Assembly: GCF_020080835.1 (NCBI RefSeq)
Contig: NC_058163.1
Location: forward strand, 13,628,287 to 13,692,286
Length of the DNA: 64,000 bases
DNA from: Cotesia glomerata
Taxonomy: Eukaryota > Arthropoda > Insecta > Hymenoptera > Braconidae
Direction of reading: 5' to 3'
A program made the position numbers and the translations under genes. Each line of letters begins with the position of its first letter. The stretch's first letter is position 1. This document shows positions 44,503 to 56,955 of the stretch, piece by piece. The notes under the pieces were generated by a model, which was not told the DNA's origin, did not search any database, and saw only the letters and a program-made list of their open reading frames with translations.

Positions 44503-44982
44503 AAAGAGATAGATAGAGAGAGAGAGAGAAATAGATATATAGGTATGGGTATAGAGAGAAATTAGTGAGGTCTTGGGTCCGGTCGCTGGCCAGGCGACAA
44601 GAGTTTTTAATCCCTTAATTGCTCTTTAGAAAAAGGTATGTTATTGAGAATATTTTGTGGAAATATTTGGGAAAAATCCTTAAGCTTCTTATCGACTAAT
44701 TTTACATATTTTTAATCCTATTAGAATAAATTTTATTAGGGTCTCATCAGCTGCAAATGTGAATTTTATTACTTGCAATACAATTACTTACAATACAAAA
44801 AATTAAATAGTGACAATAAACATAAATGATAATAATAATAATTAAATAATATCACTAATTATAAATAATGATAATTAAATAATTATATATTATTTAATAA
44901 TAATAATTATAAATAATAATAAATAATTAAAAATAATAATAATTAAACTACCCGGGAGTGGGTGGAAGATATGACCCCCACA
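44503..44982 (-). mobile_element. 5' LTR of the gypsy element, outer part
   Basis: Continues the LTR broken at 36207 and ends ...GACCCCCACA like the 3' LTR. About 195 bp present in the other LTR (around 31165-31375) is missing here. Confidence 0.88.
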
Positions 44983-45739
44983 AAAAGAAGAAAAAAATTG
45001 AATGTTATTAGCTCATAAAAAAGATCTTTTGAATTGCGAGAACTTCATAATTATTAAGCTCACACTCCTTTGAAAATGTTAACAACTTTCTGGTCTACTG
45101 TAAATGATGATAAAATATTACTTTTATCTTAAATAGTCGAAAACTTACATATTTGGTTTCTAGTGAAATTGCTCGTATATTTTCAGTAATGTACAGTATT
45201 ACATAAAGCATTAGTAAAGTGTGAGCAAATTGTCTATCAAGTAAGTGAATAATATAAAAATTATGACGTTAGTATAGACTATTCACAGTACATTTACTCA
45301 GTAAAAAATTTTTTGTCGTTGCATAAAGTATAAAAATTTTTGTGTAGAATATTACACTCTATTGTGTAGAATTTCACATTCTCATGTGTTGATTTAACAC
45401 ACTAGAATGTTGAATTAACATTAGTTTGTGTAAAAACAGTCAATAAAATAAATATTTGTGTTAAATTAGACGAAAATTTTCTTACTGTGTAAAAATCATT
45501 CACAGAATAATAAATTAAAAATTAATTGTAAAGTTATTGCTGTGAGAAGAATTCTTTAAAATGGATTATTAAAAATAAAAGCAACGAGTAACCATTTAAT
45601 TTTACCTGCTTTATCAACTTCATTAGTATTTACATTTGTCCCAGCACTTTCCATCGAAATATAATTTGAATTGTCTTCCACACAAAAGGTCTATGTATTT
45701 TGTACATCGTCAATATTGGCTGAAATCTTTATCAACTGA
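44983..45739. other. Interior of the split transposase copy
   Basis: Between the outer edge of the gypsy element and the 5' exon of the second transposase copy. On the minus strand near 45600-45680 there is a short open segment (NYISMESAGTNVNTNEVDK) that may be part of the acidic linker. Confidence 0.35.
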
Positions 45740-46176
45740 CTACGTTTGCAAATTTCCCGACTAGCAATCAAAACTTTCCTTTGTGGTGAGCTTAATGTTG
45801 TCAAAACATTCTGCGGTGCAATTTCGAAGCGGTGCAATGTCGAGAGAATTGATAAAAGTTTTTTCGGCCAATTGTTGTGCGGGAGATTTTTTGCGAGCTT
45901 TATGTACTTGAGTTTTTTGCCAGTTTTTATGTAATTTTTCAATTTTTCCAATTGAACGATGTAAATTGTTTCCTGGTAATGTGAACTTATTCCACACTTT
46001 GATAACCTCACACAGAACAAATCTAGCACTTTCGCAAATGAATAGTTTATCTGTTCGATGTTTATAGAAAAATAAACATAAAAAATCACGATTCGTGGGT
46101 AATTTCTAATCATGTAAAGTTTTTGACTCGAACCCAACCAAGTTAATGTAATTTTCACTTGTTTTACAAGACATTG
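45740..46176 (-). pseudogene. Second copy of the uncharacterised transposase, 5' exon
   Basis: Read from an ATG near 46174 (MSCKTSENYINLVGF), this aligns with the N-terminus of the gene at 9607. INLVG matches INLIG, KLPTNRDF matches KLPTIKEV, LFFYKHR matches LFFYHHK, and LPGNNLHRSIGKIEKLHKNWQ matches TSGLRNTINKILEFFKKWQ. One stop interrupts it before KLPT. Its remaining exons are at 28057-30433, so the original gene is split by the 14.5-kb retrotransposon nest. The frame 45691-46158 given by simple translation is a shadow in another phase. Confidence 0.65.
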
Positions 46177-47300
46177 TTCATCAATAAACTGGTATAATTG
46201 TTGATACGATAATGATTCATTAAAAAACCAACGTCAATTAAGGACCAATTATAATGAAGGACAATAGAGTCCTCTAATTGCCGATATCAAGCGGATAATT
46301 GATCAATTACGCAATTAAGCAAAAAGTCAATAAATACTCAGAGGGCGTTAGTTGAAAATTCTGTAGAAAATTTGAATTTGACTTTAAACCTCAGCCAGTA
46401 ATGATAACTCTTTTTAACAGAAAGTGAAAAGTTCCATTCAAAAGTTAATATTAATATGAACACATAAATATGGAATATAAAAAATTTTTTTATAATTTAA
46501 TATGTCGTAAAGATTAGTAAAAATGTAATTTGAAATGTAATTTCAACAAATGACTAAAGTAATTTGTTGAACAATCATGTTTTTTTGCAGCAATGGTAAT
46601 AAATGAATAAACAAATACGAAAAAAAAATAATAACTTAAAATACAATAGAAACGCACAATAAAAATAAAAATACTATCATGAAAATGTTGAGGTATTTAA
46701 CAAAAACATAATTTTTCGGTAATACTCTCTCATGCGAAAAAAGAAATAAAAAGCATCAGAAAGGATTAGATTTTTTATTATATTTGAAGGACTATGATAA
46801 TAATTTGTGGAAAATAGGAAGGATGGCTATTCTAGTAATAATATAACACTTTGATTATATATACGTCTATATGTAGTTGCAGCTTTATTATGTCTTGTAC
46901 ACAGAACTTCTAGATGTACGTGTGATCGGTACAGAGCTATAGTCAAGAGTGAGTATGTTACAATGTAAGAGACTACTCTAGAGGCTTAGTAATTACTTTA
47001 AACGTCTAATAGATGGTGCCTCATGTATGAACAAAGTAAACTATTTCTGACACTCCCTCCCTTTGCACATACATATTTTAAATATAATGAATAACATAAT
47101 TTCAAAAATTACATCTAAAATCGATTAACGATCATGAACATATCTAATATTAAATATTAATAAAAAAAGGTAAAGTCTTTATCTGAAGTTCCAATTAAGA
47201 ACAAGGTCCTTGAACTTCTTTGTTTTTCTCCGCTGCACACTCTGCTAAGATTGAATATTAACTTCTGTAAATATTAATTAATTATATGATTAAACTTATT
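46177..47300. other. Non-coding stretch
   Basis: AT-rich. The 46850-47060 part is a little richer in GC and could be the copia 3' LTR, but no second copy was found beyond 52800, so this is not supported. Confidence 0.35.
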
Positions 47301-47386
47301 AGTTTAAATCTTCTATATAACATCTATATTTAACATCTAAATTCGACATCTATATTTAACATCTATATCATCTAAAATTTTATCAT

Positions 47387-50300
47387 CTAAATATTCATCA
47401 TTTTATTTCTGAGTTTGATATGTGATGTAGAGGGTAAAGGTTTAGTCATAATATCCGCAGTATTTTCTTTAGTGGATATCCATTTTACCTTTATTTTGCC
47501 CGCCAAGACACATGATTTAACAAAATCACCATGAGTTTCAGCCATTTGAGGTTTCTTGCCTGTTCTTTCTCTTTCAGCCAGATTGGATTTGATAAGCTCA
47601 ACGTCATCATCAAAATCTTTCAATTTGTGACTTCCCTCCATTTGAGTACAGTCACAGGCTGATTTATTATCACATCTAATAGTGACTGGATACATAGTTT
47701 TACCTATTATATCTCTAATCGCTTTATCCAAGGAAATTAATTCCTTACAAGATTCGCTCATGGCAAGATATTCTGCTTGACAAGTTGATGTAGCAGAAGA
47801 GGACTGTTTGTGGCTTCTCCAAGCTACTGTATCACTGTACACTTGGATGATGTAACCACTTGTCGAAGTCGAATTTTCACGATCTCTGAAGCTAGTGTCA
47901 GTCATAGCTTCCATAATTTCGGTTTTAGCTCTATAGTACAAACCCAAATCAGTTGTTCCTCTAAGATATCTGAAAATTCTTTTGACTTCAGTCCAATCTC
48001 CTTTGGTTGGATTATTCTGTCTTCTAGACAATAAATTTACAGCATATGATATATCTGGTCTGGTTGCACCAGCAAGATACAACAGACTCCCTATAGCCTC
48101 TCTATAAGGTGCATTAGCTGGAACATTGGAATCATCTAATTTTCCTATGTTTTTATTGTTTCTATTTTTGACTTGTCTAGTTATCATGGGTGTGTCTTGA
48201 GCATTACATTCTTTCAGATCGAAACGTTCTAGGATCTTTTCAGTGTACTCAGGCTGTGTAATAGACATTTCACATTTACTTCTATCACGGTGAATTTTCA
48301 TCCCAAGAAAATTCTCCGGTTCTCCCAAAATTTTCATTTCGAAAACGTTACTGAAATGATTTATAAGTTCATCTAATTTTTCGGGTACATTGCTAGCTGC
48401 AATCATATCATCTACGTATAGGATTACGATGGCAATTTTTCCATCTTTTCTCCAAGTAAATAAGCATGGCTCGTTTAGATCATTCTCCTAACCTAGTTTC
48501 AGTGCTTCTTCAGTGAACTTTTTGTTCCATCTCTTAGGACTGATCCTCAATCCATAAAGAGATTTTTCAAGCTTCCAGACCATCTTTTCTCTGATTTCAT
48601 CACTGCAATCATAGCCTTCTGGAATCTCCATAAAAATTGCCTTTTCCAGAGTCCCATACAGAAAGGCAGTTTTTACATCCATTTGCTATGCGTCTAAATC
48701 AAGTTTATTTATGATTGCTAGTGCTAATCTGATTACTGGAAGTCTTGAGACTGGAGCATAAGTTTCTTTCAGCTCATACTCGATTACATCTAGAAAACTT
48801 TTTACAACCACTCTAGCTTTATAGATGGTTTCTCCAGTTTTGCCAATTTTGGTTTTAAAAACCCATCTAGAGTTCACTACATTAGCATCTACAGGTCTTT
48901 TAACTAGATTGTAGACTTTGTTATCATCTATTGATTTTAATTCTTCTTTAACTGCTTTAATCCAATCAACACAGTCTTCCCGCAGTAAACACTCTTTGTA
49001 ATTACTGGGATTCTTGTTGATAGAAGAAAGCATAGCATGTATAAAATCTTCTTCATCTATAATCGTGAACTTTTTTATTGTTTTGGCATAAACGAAGTTA
49101 TCATCTATCTTGGGTTTTGGTTTTCTTTTTGAAGCTCTCAACTTCTTAAATTTGGTATCAATTGATCCATTATCATCTAATTTACGCTTTTTAGATTTAT
49201 CTGAATTAACTAGTTTATCTTTAGAGTTTATTGTTACAGGAGTATTTGCATCAGAAGATTCAGAATCTATTTTCCCATCAATTGAATTATCTTCTACTTC
49301 TACATCTTTTTGTTTTTCAATTGTTGAAGAATCTTCAACTTCTAAATTTTTTGTTTTGTAAATATCCTTATAAACTAGTTTTTCATTAAATCTGACATGT
49401 CTTGAATTTAAGAATTTTCCAGAGGTCGGCTCCCACAATACATAACCAGTACGTGAGTAACCTACCAGTATGGATCTTATTGCTCTTTCAGAAAATTTAT
49501 TTTCTGAAATTGGAAGTTTAACATAAGCTAAACATCCAAACCTTCTAATTTTATTCATATGTGTGCTAATCTTTGCATTGAGTTTATTGAATGGTGATAC
49601 AAAACCATTGGTTTTGTGAGGTGTTCGATTGTACATATTAACAGCTGTTTCAGCTGCCAATATCCACATCGATTTAGGCAGACCAGAGTCAAACAATAAC
49701 GCTATAATTTTCTGTTGTATTGTTTTATTAAATCTCTCAGCTGTACCATTTAACTCTGGAGTATACGGTGGTGCATAATCTGATTCTATTTTTTCTTTAT
49801 GCATAACATCTACAAAATCACCTCCCGTAAACTCCCTAGCATTATCAGTTCTGATATAGCACACTTTATCATTTTTACCTAATAAATTTTTAGTTGTATT
49901 TATGAAGCTTTCTAAACAACTAGCAGCTTCATTTTTATTTTTAATAGAATAAATTTTTGCAAATCTAGAAAAATCATCTAAAAACACAATAATGTATTTG
50001 TAAGCACCTGGGAACGAATTTATTTTAAATTGTCCCATAGTGTCCACATGAATTGTGTGTAACGGCCTATCTGCTATTAGTCTAGATTCTTTAAAGGGTA
50101 ATTTTTCCATCTTAAATAGAATACAGGTTTCACAATCTAAAATATTTTCTTTAAAGTTTACATTACACAACGACTGCTCAGATTTTTTAAGTTCTTTTAC
50201 ATAATTCAAGCTTGGATGACCTAGTCTTATGTGCCATAACATACCTTCATCTATTTTTATTATTTTTAATTGTTGTATATTATTTTCAGCACTTTTAATA

Positions 50301-51016
50301 TTATTAAAATCTTCTAGAGCATCAGCTGAATTAAAATCTAAAATTCTTCTATTTAAAGTTTGTTCATCTAATAAAAAATCTGTGATTTCTGCTTCTATAT
50401 TACTTCTATCTTTCTCCAAAAGACTTTTCTTCTTACTCTCCCTCCCAAGCTCAGATGATGTTGATTTATGAGAGGAAACATCTAAATCTCCCTCCATCTT
50501 TTGCAAATTTAAATCAACAGGTACCGTCTGAGATTGTTCGGAAAATTCATTTGGAGAAATAATTTCAGCAGTACAAGAGTACGTTGTGTAATCTGGCCTA
50601 TTAACCTCCTCAGCATATTTTACCTCGAAGGTAACAAGCCAGTAAGGTTTAACATACTTTCCTGTTAAACATATTTCACCTGTTTCTTTATCGAATATTT
50701 ATAATTTTTTATCATCTAAAAATATTCCTAATCCAGCATCTACAAATCGTCTAAGAGAAATTAAATTATTTGCGATATTTTCTGCAGATAATACGTTCGT
50801 TAATTTTATTTTGCTAAGATTTGATTTTAAGTAAAGGTCACCGACTCCATCTATTACTATGTCAGCTGACTTATTTTTATTTGCACTTTTAATTACCTCG
50901 CCTGTGCAATGTTTAAAATTACTTAAAATCAAACTCTTGTTAATTATATGCTCAGTTGCGCCTGAGTCCGCAATAAACGTAATATTATCTACATTGTTTA
51001 TATTTTTAAAATTCAT
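47387..51016 (-). pseudogene. pol: Ty1/copia pol (protease, integrase, RT, RNase H), with stops
   Basis: Order: protease FIADSGATEHI, GAG-pre-integrase MLWHIRLGHPS, integrase with IHVDTMGQF, RTDNAREF and ELNGTAERFNK, then RT with SRWVFKTK, QMDVKTAFLYG and ILYVDDMIAAS. RNase H follows with TDTSFRD, CQAEYLAMS, IRCDNKSACD and ADIMTKPLP at the end. The copia order (integrase before RT) is clear. Three in-frame stops break it: TAA near 50699 after LDDKKL, TAG near 48684 after KLDLDA, and TAG near 48488 after EALKLG. No frameshift is needed inside pol. The element is therefore inactive. The coding strand is strikingly rich in TAGATG. Confidence 0.93.
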
Positions 51017-52793
51017 ACCAAAACCTCCTTTGAAGAACGTACCTCTTCTAAAAGCACCTCTACCTCTACCTCTACCACGACCACGACCACGTCTGTAGTC
51101 AGACCTGCCTGAATTTTGACTGTCCTCATTTTTTGGACAAGAATTTGTATTGTGATCATTTTACAAATATAACAGTACCATTCACTAGTTGCTGCTAAAG
51201 GACACTGTTTGACGTAGTGACCCGTCTTATTGCATCTATAACAGTTGTCATGGTGTGATTTAAACCGTTTTGCTTGGTTTGCACACGCGTCTTGTTCTTG
51301 AGAAGTTTCTGACTTCTTTTCAGCTTCCAGCTGCAGCAAATGAGACCTCAACTCAACCAGAGTCATTGATCTGCCTTTAAATTGCCTATGCAATAAATCA
51401 GCAGTTCGGGCTTCTGGAATTACTTTACTGACAGCTTGGTAAAAAGCTGACCGTTTCTCTTCATCTGTCAGAGGTACTGCGTTATCACAGCTCTCGTATT
51501 CAACGATGGTGTTGTCGAATTTATTCCAGAACTCATCAATACTCTCTTTTGGTTTCAGTCTCATGCCGTACAGCTTCGTTCTAACAGAAGTGTGAGTGAC
51601 ATTCTTTTCGACCCTCTTAGCTTCTTTTAGACTTGATATTACCACAATAGGGTCTGTTATAGTGAGAACCCTCTTATAGTATTTATCATCTAAATGGCTA
51701 GTAATGATTTCTCTTACTGCTTGCTTTCTTTTTGTAATTGTTTGTACATCTAAATTATCAGGACCAATGACCGTTCGGTCAATAACATCTAATAGATCTT
51801 TTGACGATAATTCAGATTTAAGTTTATCCATCCAAATTTTGATGTCACTATCTGAATTAAGAGTATACTTTCTTGGTACCTGATAATTTTGAGATTTTTT
51901 GTTTGACTCTAATGTACTTTTTAAAGCAGTAATCGAAGCATTAAGAGCCTTAGTTACTTCTATGTTAATATCTTGCGGGCTGGATTGAGCATCTATTCCA
52001 GCACCCGTATGAGTTGAACTTTCGTCTAGAAAAGTGATCGAGTTAAGTAAATTACCTCGAGTACCTTGCATTCGAAGCCGTTCTGCAGCCAATAAATTTT
52101 CAGATGTCTTATTAATTAGGCTCATCAAGGTTTTCATTGCCTCAAAACCTTTGTTTTGAAGCTCGATGTTTTCGCGCTGTTTACAAAGGAACTGTAGTAG
52201 TTCTTGTTGTACAGTCTGTTCAGTGGTAGGGGTACTACCACTGCTGCCACTCGATTGAGTTGTTGTGAAAATCGGTGGATTTTCAAAGGTGCTTGACAGA
52301 GTTTTGGTGTACTCGTCTGAAAAGCAGCAATTGACTGAGTCGTTGGTGTACTCGTCTGACTTGCAGTAATTTTTGACTGCGTTGTAATTGAAGAAGTAGT
52401 TGTCGACATTGCTGGGCTTTCAGATACTCCAGGCCCTTTATAAATAAAATAATTTTATTTTTAGTTTGGATTTTATTTTACGATTAATTAAATAAATGTA
52501 ACTTCTAATCATCTATAAAACTTCTAAACATCTACAGAACTTCTAAACATCTATAAAACTTCTAAACATCTATAAAACTTCTAAACATCTATAGAACTTC
52601 TAAACATCTATAGAACTTCTAAAGTATCATCTATTGATAACTTCTAAAAATTTGGATCCACTTCTAAAATAAATTTAAAAACAAAATTACCTGTTTTTAA
52701 ATTTTTGTCTGACGTCTCAGATGGAGTATCTTCAGTCTCATTATTATCGAGCATATGTTTATCATTCTGCTCATTCATTGTTCCTTTATTCAT
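51013..52793 (-). pseudogene. gag: Ty1/copia gag with a possible spliced leader exon
   Basis: The body (52435-51013) starts with a Ser/Thr/Gln-rich part and continues through a UBN2-like helical gag domain (DIKIWMDKLKSELSS, LYGMRLKPKESIDEFWNKF). It ends with a CCHC knuckle CYRCNKTGHYVKQC, a second knuckle-like CYICKNDHNTNSC and an Arg/Gly-rich tail before the protease. Single-base shifts near 52335 and 51170 break the frame. Upstream, an ATG at 52793 opens MNKGTMNEQND and reaches a donor at 52690. A TTTATAAAG acceptor at 52436 would join it in frame to the gag body, across an intron of about 255 bp holding the minisatellite. The leader exon is a prediction. Confidence 0.75.
52498..52650. repeat. 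19-bp minisatellite with TAGATG
   Basis: About seven units of CTTCTAAACATCTATAAAA and close variants with a 19-bp period, inside the predicted intron of copia gag. Each unit carries CATCTA (TAGATG on the coding strand). Confidence 0.9.
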
Positions 52794-53490
52794 ATCTTCT
52801 AGATATCAGTAAACTTCTAACTATGAACAATTCGAAACATACCAAACTTATCAGAGACTGATATTTCACCCCTATTCACAACTGCACTGCAAGTTGTAAA
52901 TAAAAAGTGAAATCAGCTGTAACCCCCGCATGCGACCGCATGGTACACGTGCTCCCTCCCACCTCGTGACAAACGGCACAGCTCGTTGAAACGTTCGGGA
53001 ATGGCCGTACGTACACGTGCGACATACAAATCACACACCAGAGTAACAACCGATTAAATTGAAACAAAGCTTAGTGCTGTACTACAGACTTTACTTTGAG
53101 ACAATTATTAAATTAGTTATTATTTTTATTTATATAGTTGCAGTTTTTTAAAAAGACTACGTAATAACTAAATTTAATGTCGAGATATAGTTTATAAATA
53201 TTTATTTCGGTAAATATTTATTTCAAGTTTAAACTTCTAAAATTTCCTTCTTATCTTAAAATAATTATAATTTTAAACTATAATTATTATCAATCTTACA
53301 AAACCAAATATATCTTAAACAAGTCAACTACTTCAACTGTATTACTCTATTTATTTTCTTGAGAGCAATATTATTTTTCATCTAAAATATATACATCGAT
53401 ATCCGATTCTCAGAATCTGAGAGTCGTAAACCGTCTAACTTGTACGCGACAAGCGCGCTTTTGTTCTATGATATATACAACTAACACAAT
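52794..53490. other. Non-coding stretch
   Basis: No gene. The copia 5' LTR should lie here, but no repeat of this sequence was found left of 47387, so LTRs could not be defined. A small palindrome GATTCTCAGAATCTGAGAGTC lies near 53402. Confidence 0.35.
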
Positions 53491-53678
53491 GGGTGTATTC
53501 GTTTTGGGTGCTTAGACGCTCGCAGCGCTCACGCTTATAAGCGCATTTTATTGGTGTTCGTCTTGACTCACGAACGTTTACGTTACTCATCTAAATACCG
53601 TTCGTTTTGATCATCATAAGCTGTATTGGGCATTGACAATAGTCAGTTGGCCATCAACAATAGTCAATTGGCATCAAT
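53491..53678 (+). mobile_element. Likely left end of a PIF/Harbinger element
   Basis: GGGTGTATTCGTTTTGGGTGC just left of the transposase gene resembles PIF/Harbinger termini (G-rich start). The matching right end was not found before 55500. Confidence 0.4.
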
Positions 53679-55114
53679 ATGGCGGGTGTAAATAATTTAG
53701 CTATTTTTCAAGCAGTAGAATGTTTATTCGAAATCGTTAATAATGATAGTGATTATAGTGATGATGAAGATTTGGAAGAACTTGAAAAAAGTGATGATGA
53801 AACACTATAGGAATATTCCGGGACATACTTGGATTATTTTCATAAAAGAGAAAGTTTACCAAAGCTCCAAAATTATATTGAAGACATAGTGCAAGCTTAC
53901 ACCGAAAAAGAATTTCAATCGCACTTCAGGTAATTATCGTAAAATATTATATTTTAATAATGCACAGACAAAAAATTAGTAATCAAGTTTATACTTTAAT
54001 GCGATGGATTTTTCTTGTCAGATTGAAATTACTATTAGTTATTATTAATGTATCTAATTAAACTTTATATTTTAGAATGTGCCGATCAACGTTTTCTTTT
54101 CTTATGGATACAATAAAACCTTCATTAATAAGAAAATCAGCAGGATGTAAAATGTTATCGCCAGAGAAACAATTACTTATTGCACTGTGGAAAATGGCCA
54201 CTCCTGATTCATATCGGTATGTTAAAAAAATTCTTCATTTTATAAATGTTGTATGTAGATAAATAAAAATGGAGAAACTTTATTAATTTTGTATTTTTAG
54301 ATCGATTTGTCAAAAATTTAATGTCAGCTTTGCAGTAGCACTCTTGAGTGTGCGTAGAGTTGTAAATTCATTAGTTGCAATTGCACCTAACTTTATAGTT
54401 TGGCCAGATCCTGAAAAAGTTGATAATATTTCGCATGGATTTGAAGTTACAAGTGGGTTTCCAAATGTTATTGGCGCAATTGACGGAACACTTATAAATA
54501 TTACCAAACCTCGTCAACACTCGGAATCCTATGTTAACAGAAAAGGTCACCATTCAATTCAGTTACAGGTAAATAATATAATAATGAATGATAATTTCTG
54601 GCTTTGCATAAAAAAAATAAATTTTCTTTATAGGCTGTATGTGATAGTCAAGCAAGATTTCTTCATTGTTATGCTGGAAACGTTGGATCAATACATGATG
54701 CTAGAGTATTTCGTCTTTCAGAAGTAAATGACTATCTTAATGATCCACTGAAATTTCCAAATGACTGTCATTTAGTTGGTGATGCAGCTTACCCTATTCA
54801 TAAAAACTTATTAACTCCTTATCGAGATAACGGTCACTTATCAATTCGTCAAAAAAACTATAATTTTTGTCACTCATCTGCACGTATTGCTATTGAACGT
54901 GCATTTGGATTACTGAAAAAAAGATTTCGTAGTCTATTGACAGTGTTAGATATGACCCGCACAGATTTGATACCCGATTTTATAATTGCCTGCTGTGTTT
55001 TACATAATATATGCTTATGAAAACTTCAACGATATTCGAAGTAGAGAAGCGGCTACTGAAGGTGCTCAGAAACGTAATGTAATATGTTATCGCCTTCCCC
55101 TCAGAAATGTTTAA
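53679..55114 (+). pseudogene. PIF/Harbinger transposase (DDE_Tnp_4)
   Basis: Exons 53679-53929, 54076-54216, 54301-54568 and 54634 to about 55114 join in frame at GT-AG sites. Start: ATG of MAGVNNLAIF. The N-terminus is acidic (DYSDDEDLEELEKSDDE). The catalytic core has the three expected residues: Asp in VIGAIDGTLINI, Asp in LVGDAAYPI and Glu in ARIAIERAFGLLKKRF. SIHDARVFR lies between and CCVLHNIC near the end. A TAG at 53808-53810 is in frame in exon 1. A one-base shift near 55015 separates the tail (SREAATEGAQKR). Harbinger transposases normally work with a Myb-like partner, and none is seen nearby. This copy is inactive or nearly so. Confidence 0.9.
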
Positions 55115-55174
55115 AAAAATCTATAAATTTTACTTATTTTATTTTATTTTCTTTCGAAAAAAAATTTTTTTCTG

Positions 55175-55382
55175 TTCTCCAGCCAGAAAGCGGCAACTTT
55201 CGGGCGCTGCGCTAAACGAAATTGCCCCTTTCTGGCTCTATCGAACAGAAAAATAGTATACTCTGTCCTTTGCCAGTAAATAAGAAAGCCTCAGATCACA
55301 TATTTGTCAACCTCGGCCAACAATTACATGTGGTTAGAGACATTTCTTACTTTACTGGCCTAGATACGTAATATACTATTTA
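55175..55382. repeat. Two adjacent foldbacks
   Basis: The first pairs TTCTGTTC-GCCAGAAAGCGGCAA with the inverse near 55220-55252 (TTGCCCCTTTCTGGC, GAACAGAA), around a short loop GGGCGCTGCGCTAAA. The second pairs AATAGTATA and GCCAGTAAATAAGAAA (55253-55292) with TTTCTTACTTTACTGGC and TATACTATT (55346-55381). Probably a small MITE. Confidence 0.7.
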
Positions 55383-56680
55383 AAACTTCGAATTATTACT
55401 AATATTTACTTTCTAATCCTAATGATTCTATCCTAAATAACCTCAATAGACCAAAAACGAAATAAATAACAATAATATTTGTTGACTTATTAAGGCCATT
55501 CTAGGAGGGTACCCCTTCTTTTTTTAAAAGTAAAATGGCGCCGCCTGGTGGCCAGTTTGGGTACTAAAAAAGTCCCTAGCACGTGAAAATTTTCTAAATT
55601 AAATAAAAAATATAAATAATTATTGAATATAAAAAAAATGAATGCTAAAAATAATTAAAAAAATTGCTTTATATTTTGAAATAAAAAAAATATATATAAC
55701 ATTGACAGAATTATTTAAATCAACGATAAACAGTTGTGGTGACCTTGAACTGTCAACGCCGTATTTATTTTTATGATATTATTAAAAAATAATGAAGTGA
55801 TTGATAAAAAAAAGACCAACGTAGCTCGAATTCTACAAAAATTAAAAATATATAAAATATATTACAATTATTATCCCGATACAGATGGATGTAGCTTAAA
55901 AAATAAATTTCATGTTTACATTTTGCATTTAGTAACTTTATGACAGCTGTAAGCAATATGCTCGTAATCGTTCAGCGCATGCCCGATGCATAACCGTCGT
56001 AGAGGGAAAAATTAAATTAAATAGATTGTTTTATTTTTTATATAAATTAAAATATCTCAGAAACTACGCAAAAGTAGTCGAGACATGCAGTAAATGAAAT
56101 TTAGAGAATTAAATTACAAACAAAATAAGCCAAACTTGATATCTCTACGACCAATAGTTTACGAAATATTAATTTTTTAATAAAAATAAAACGTGGTTCC
56201 GCTCAAATGCTCATAAACAAATAGCTGTAACTCCGCGAAAAATCAATTGATTTACATTTTTCTTTAATTATAGCTTTTGTTGTCTTCTATAAGCAAAAAA
56301 ATCAGCTAAGCTTAAGAAAATTTTTTTGAATTTATTTGAATAATTTTTAGTTTTTTGAATTTTTGCATTAAAAAATAGTTAGAATTAGAAAAAAATTATT
56401 TTTTTTTCCATATCAAAATTCTCCCCGCAACAGAGAATCGATATGAAAAAAAAAATTTTTTTAGTGCGAAAATTGAGTTAAGTTTAAAAAAATATGAGCT
56501 CTACGGGGATTCGATGTCCGATCCCCGATCCGAGACAGTGCACGTGCGCCATTCCCCTCAAACCGTTGTCGGATAAAAATGGGGGAAATAACTATAATTT
56601 GAGGCAAATAATAACAATAGTAAGCGGCCGCTTAGAAACGCGGAGTTATTTCTATTTTGTAACTTTTTGTTTTTTTCTAA
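55383..56680. other. AT-rich non-coding stretch
   Basis: No gene is recognised. Short frames at 55771-55956 and 56494-56691 have no domain. Confidence 0.4.
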
Positions 56681-56955
56681 GTCTTAATTAACTTTAAAAA
56701 AATCAATCCCATAATATAGGTATCAATCGATTCCAAATTTCATGAATCGTTCAGAAAACCTATCGACAAAAGATCGATTTTTAAAATGCTAACTAATTTT
56801 TTTTTTTATAATAAAATAAGTTAAACTTTTAAAAAATCAATTCGACAATGTAGGCATCAAACGATTCAGAATTTCATAAATCGTAAAGATATCCTATCGT
56901 GTGGAGAACGTTTTTTTTTTTAATTTTTTTATTTGTTTAAAAAAATAGTTAGTTA

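Noticed and set aside
46850..47060. Copia 3' LTR
   Set aside because: No matching second copy was found beyond the gag end, so LTRs of this element cannot be defined from the window.
52498..52650. CRISPR-like array
   Set aside because: A contiguous 19-bp minisatellite without unique spacers, in a eukaryotic retrotransposon.
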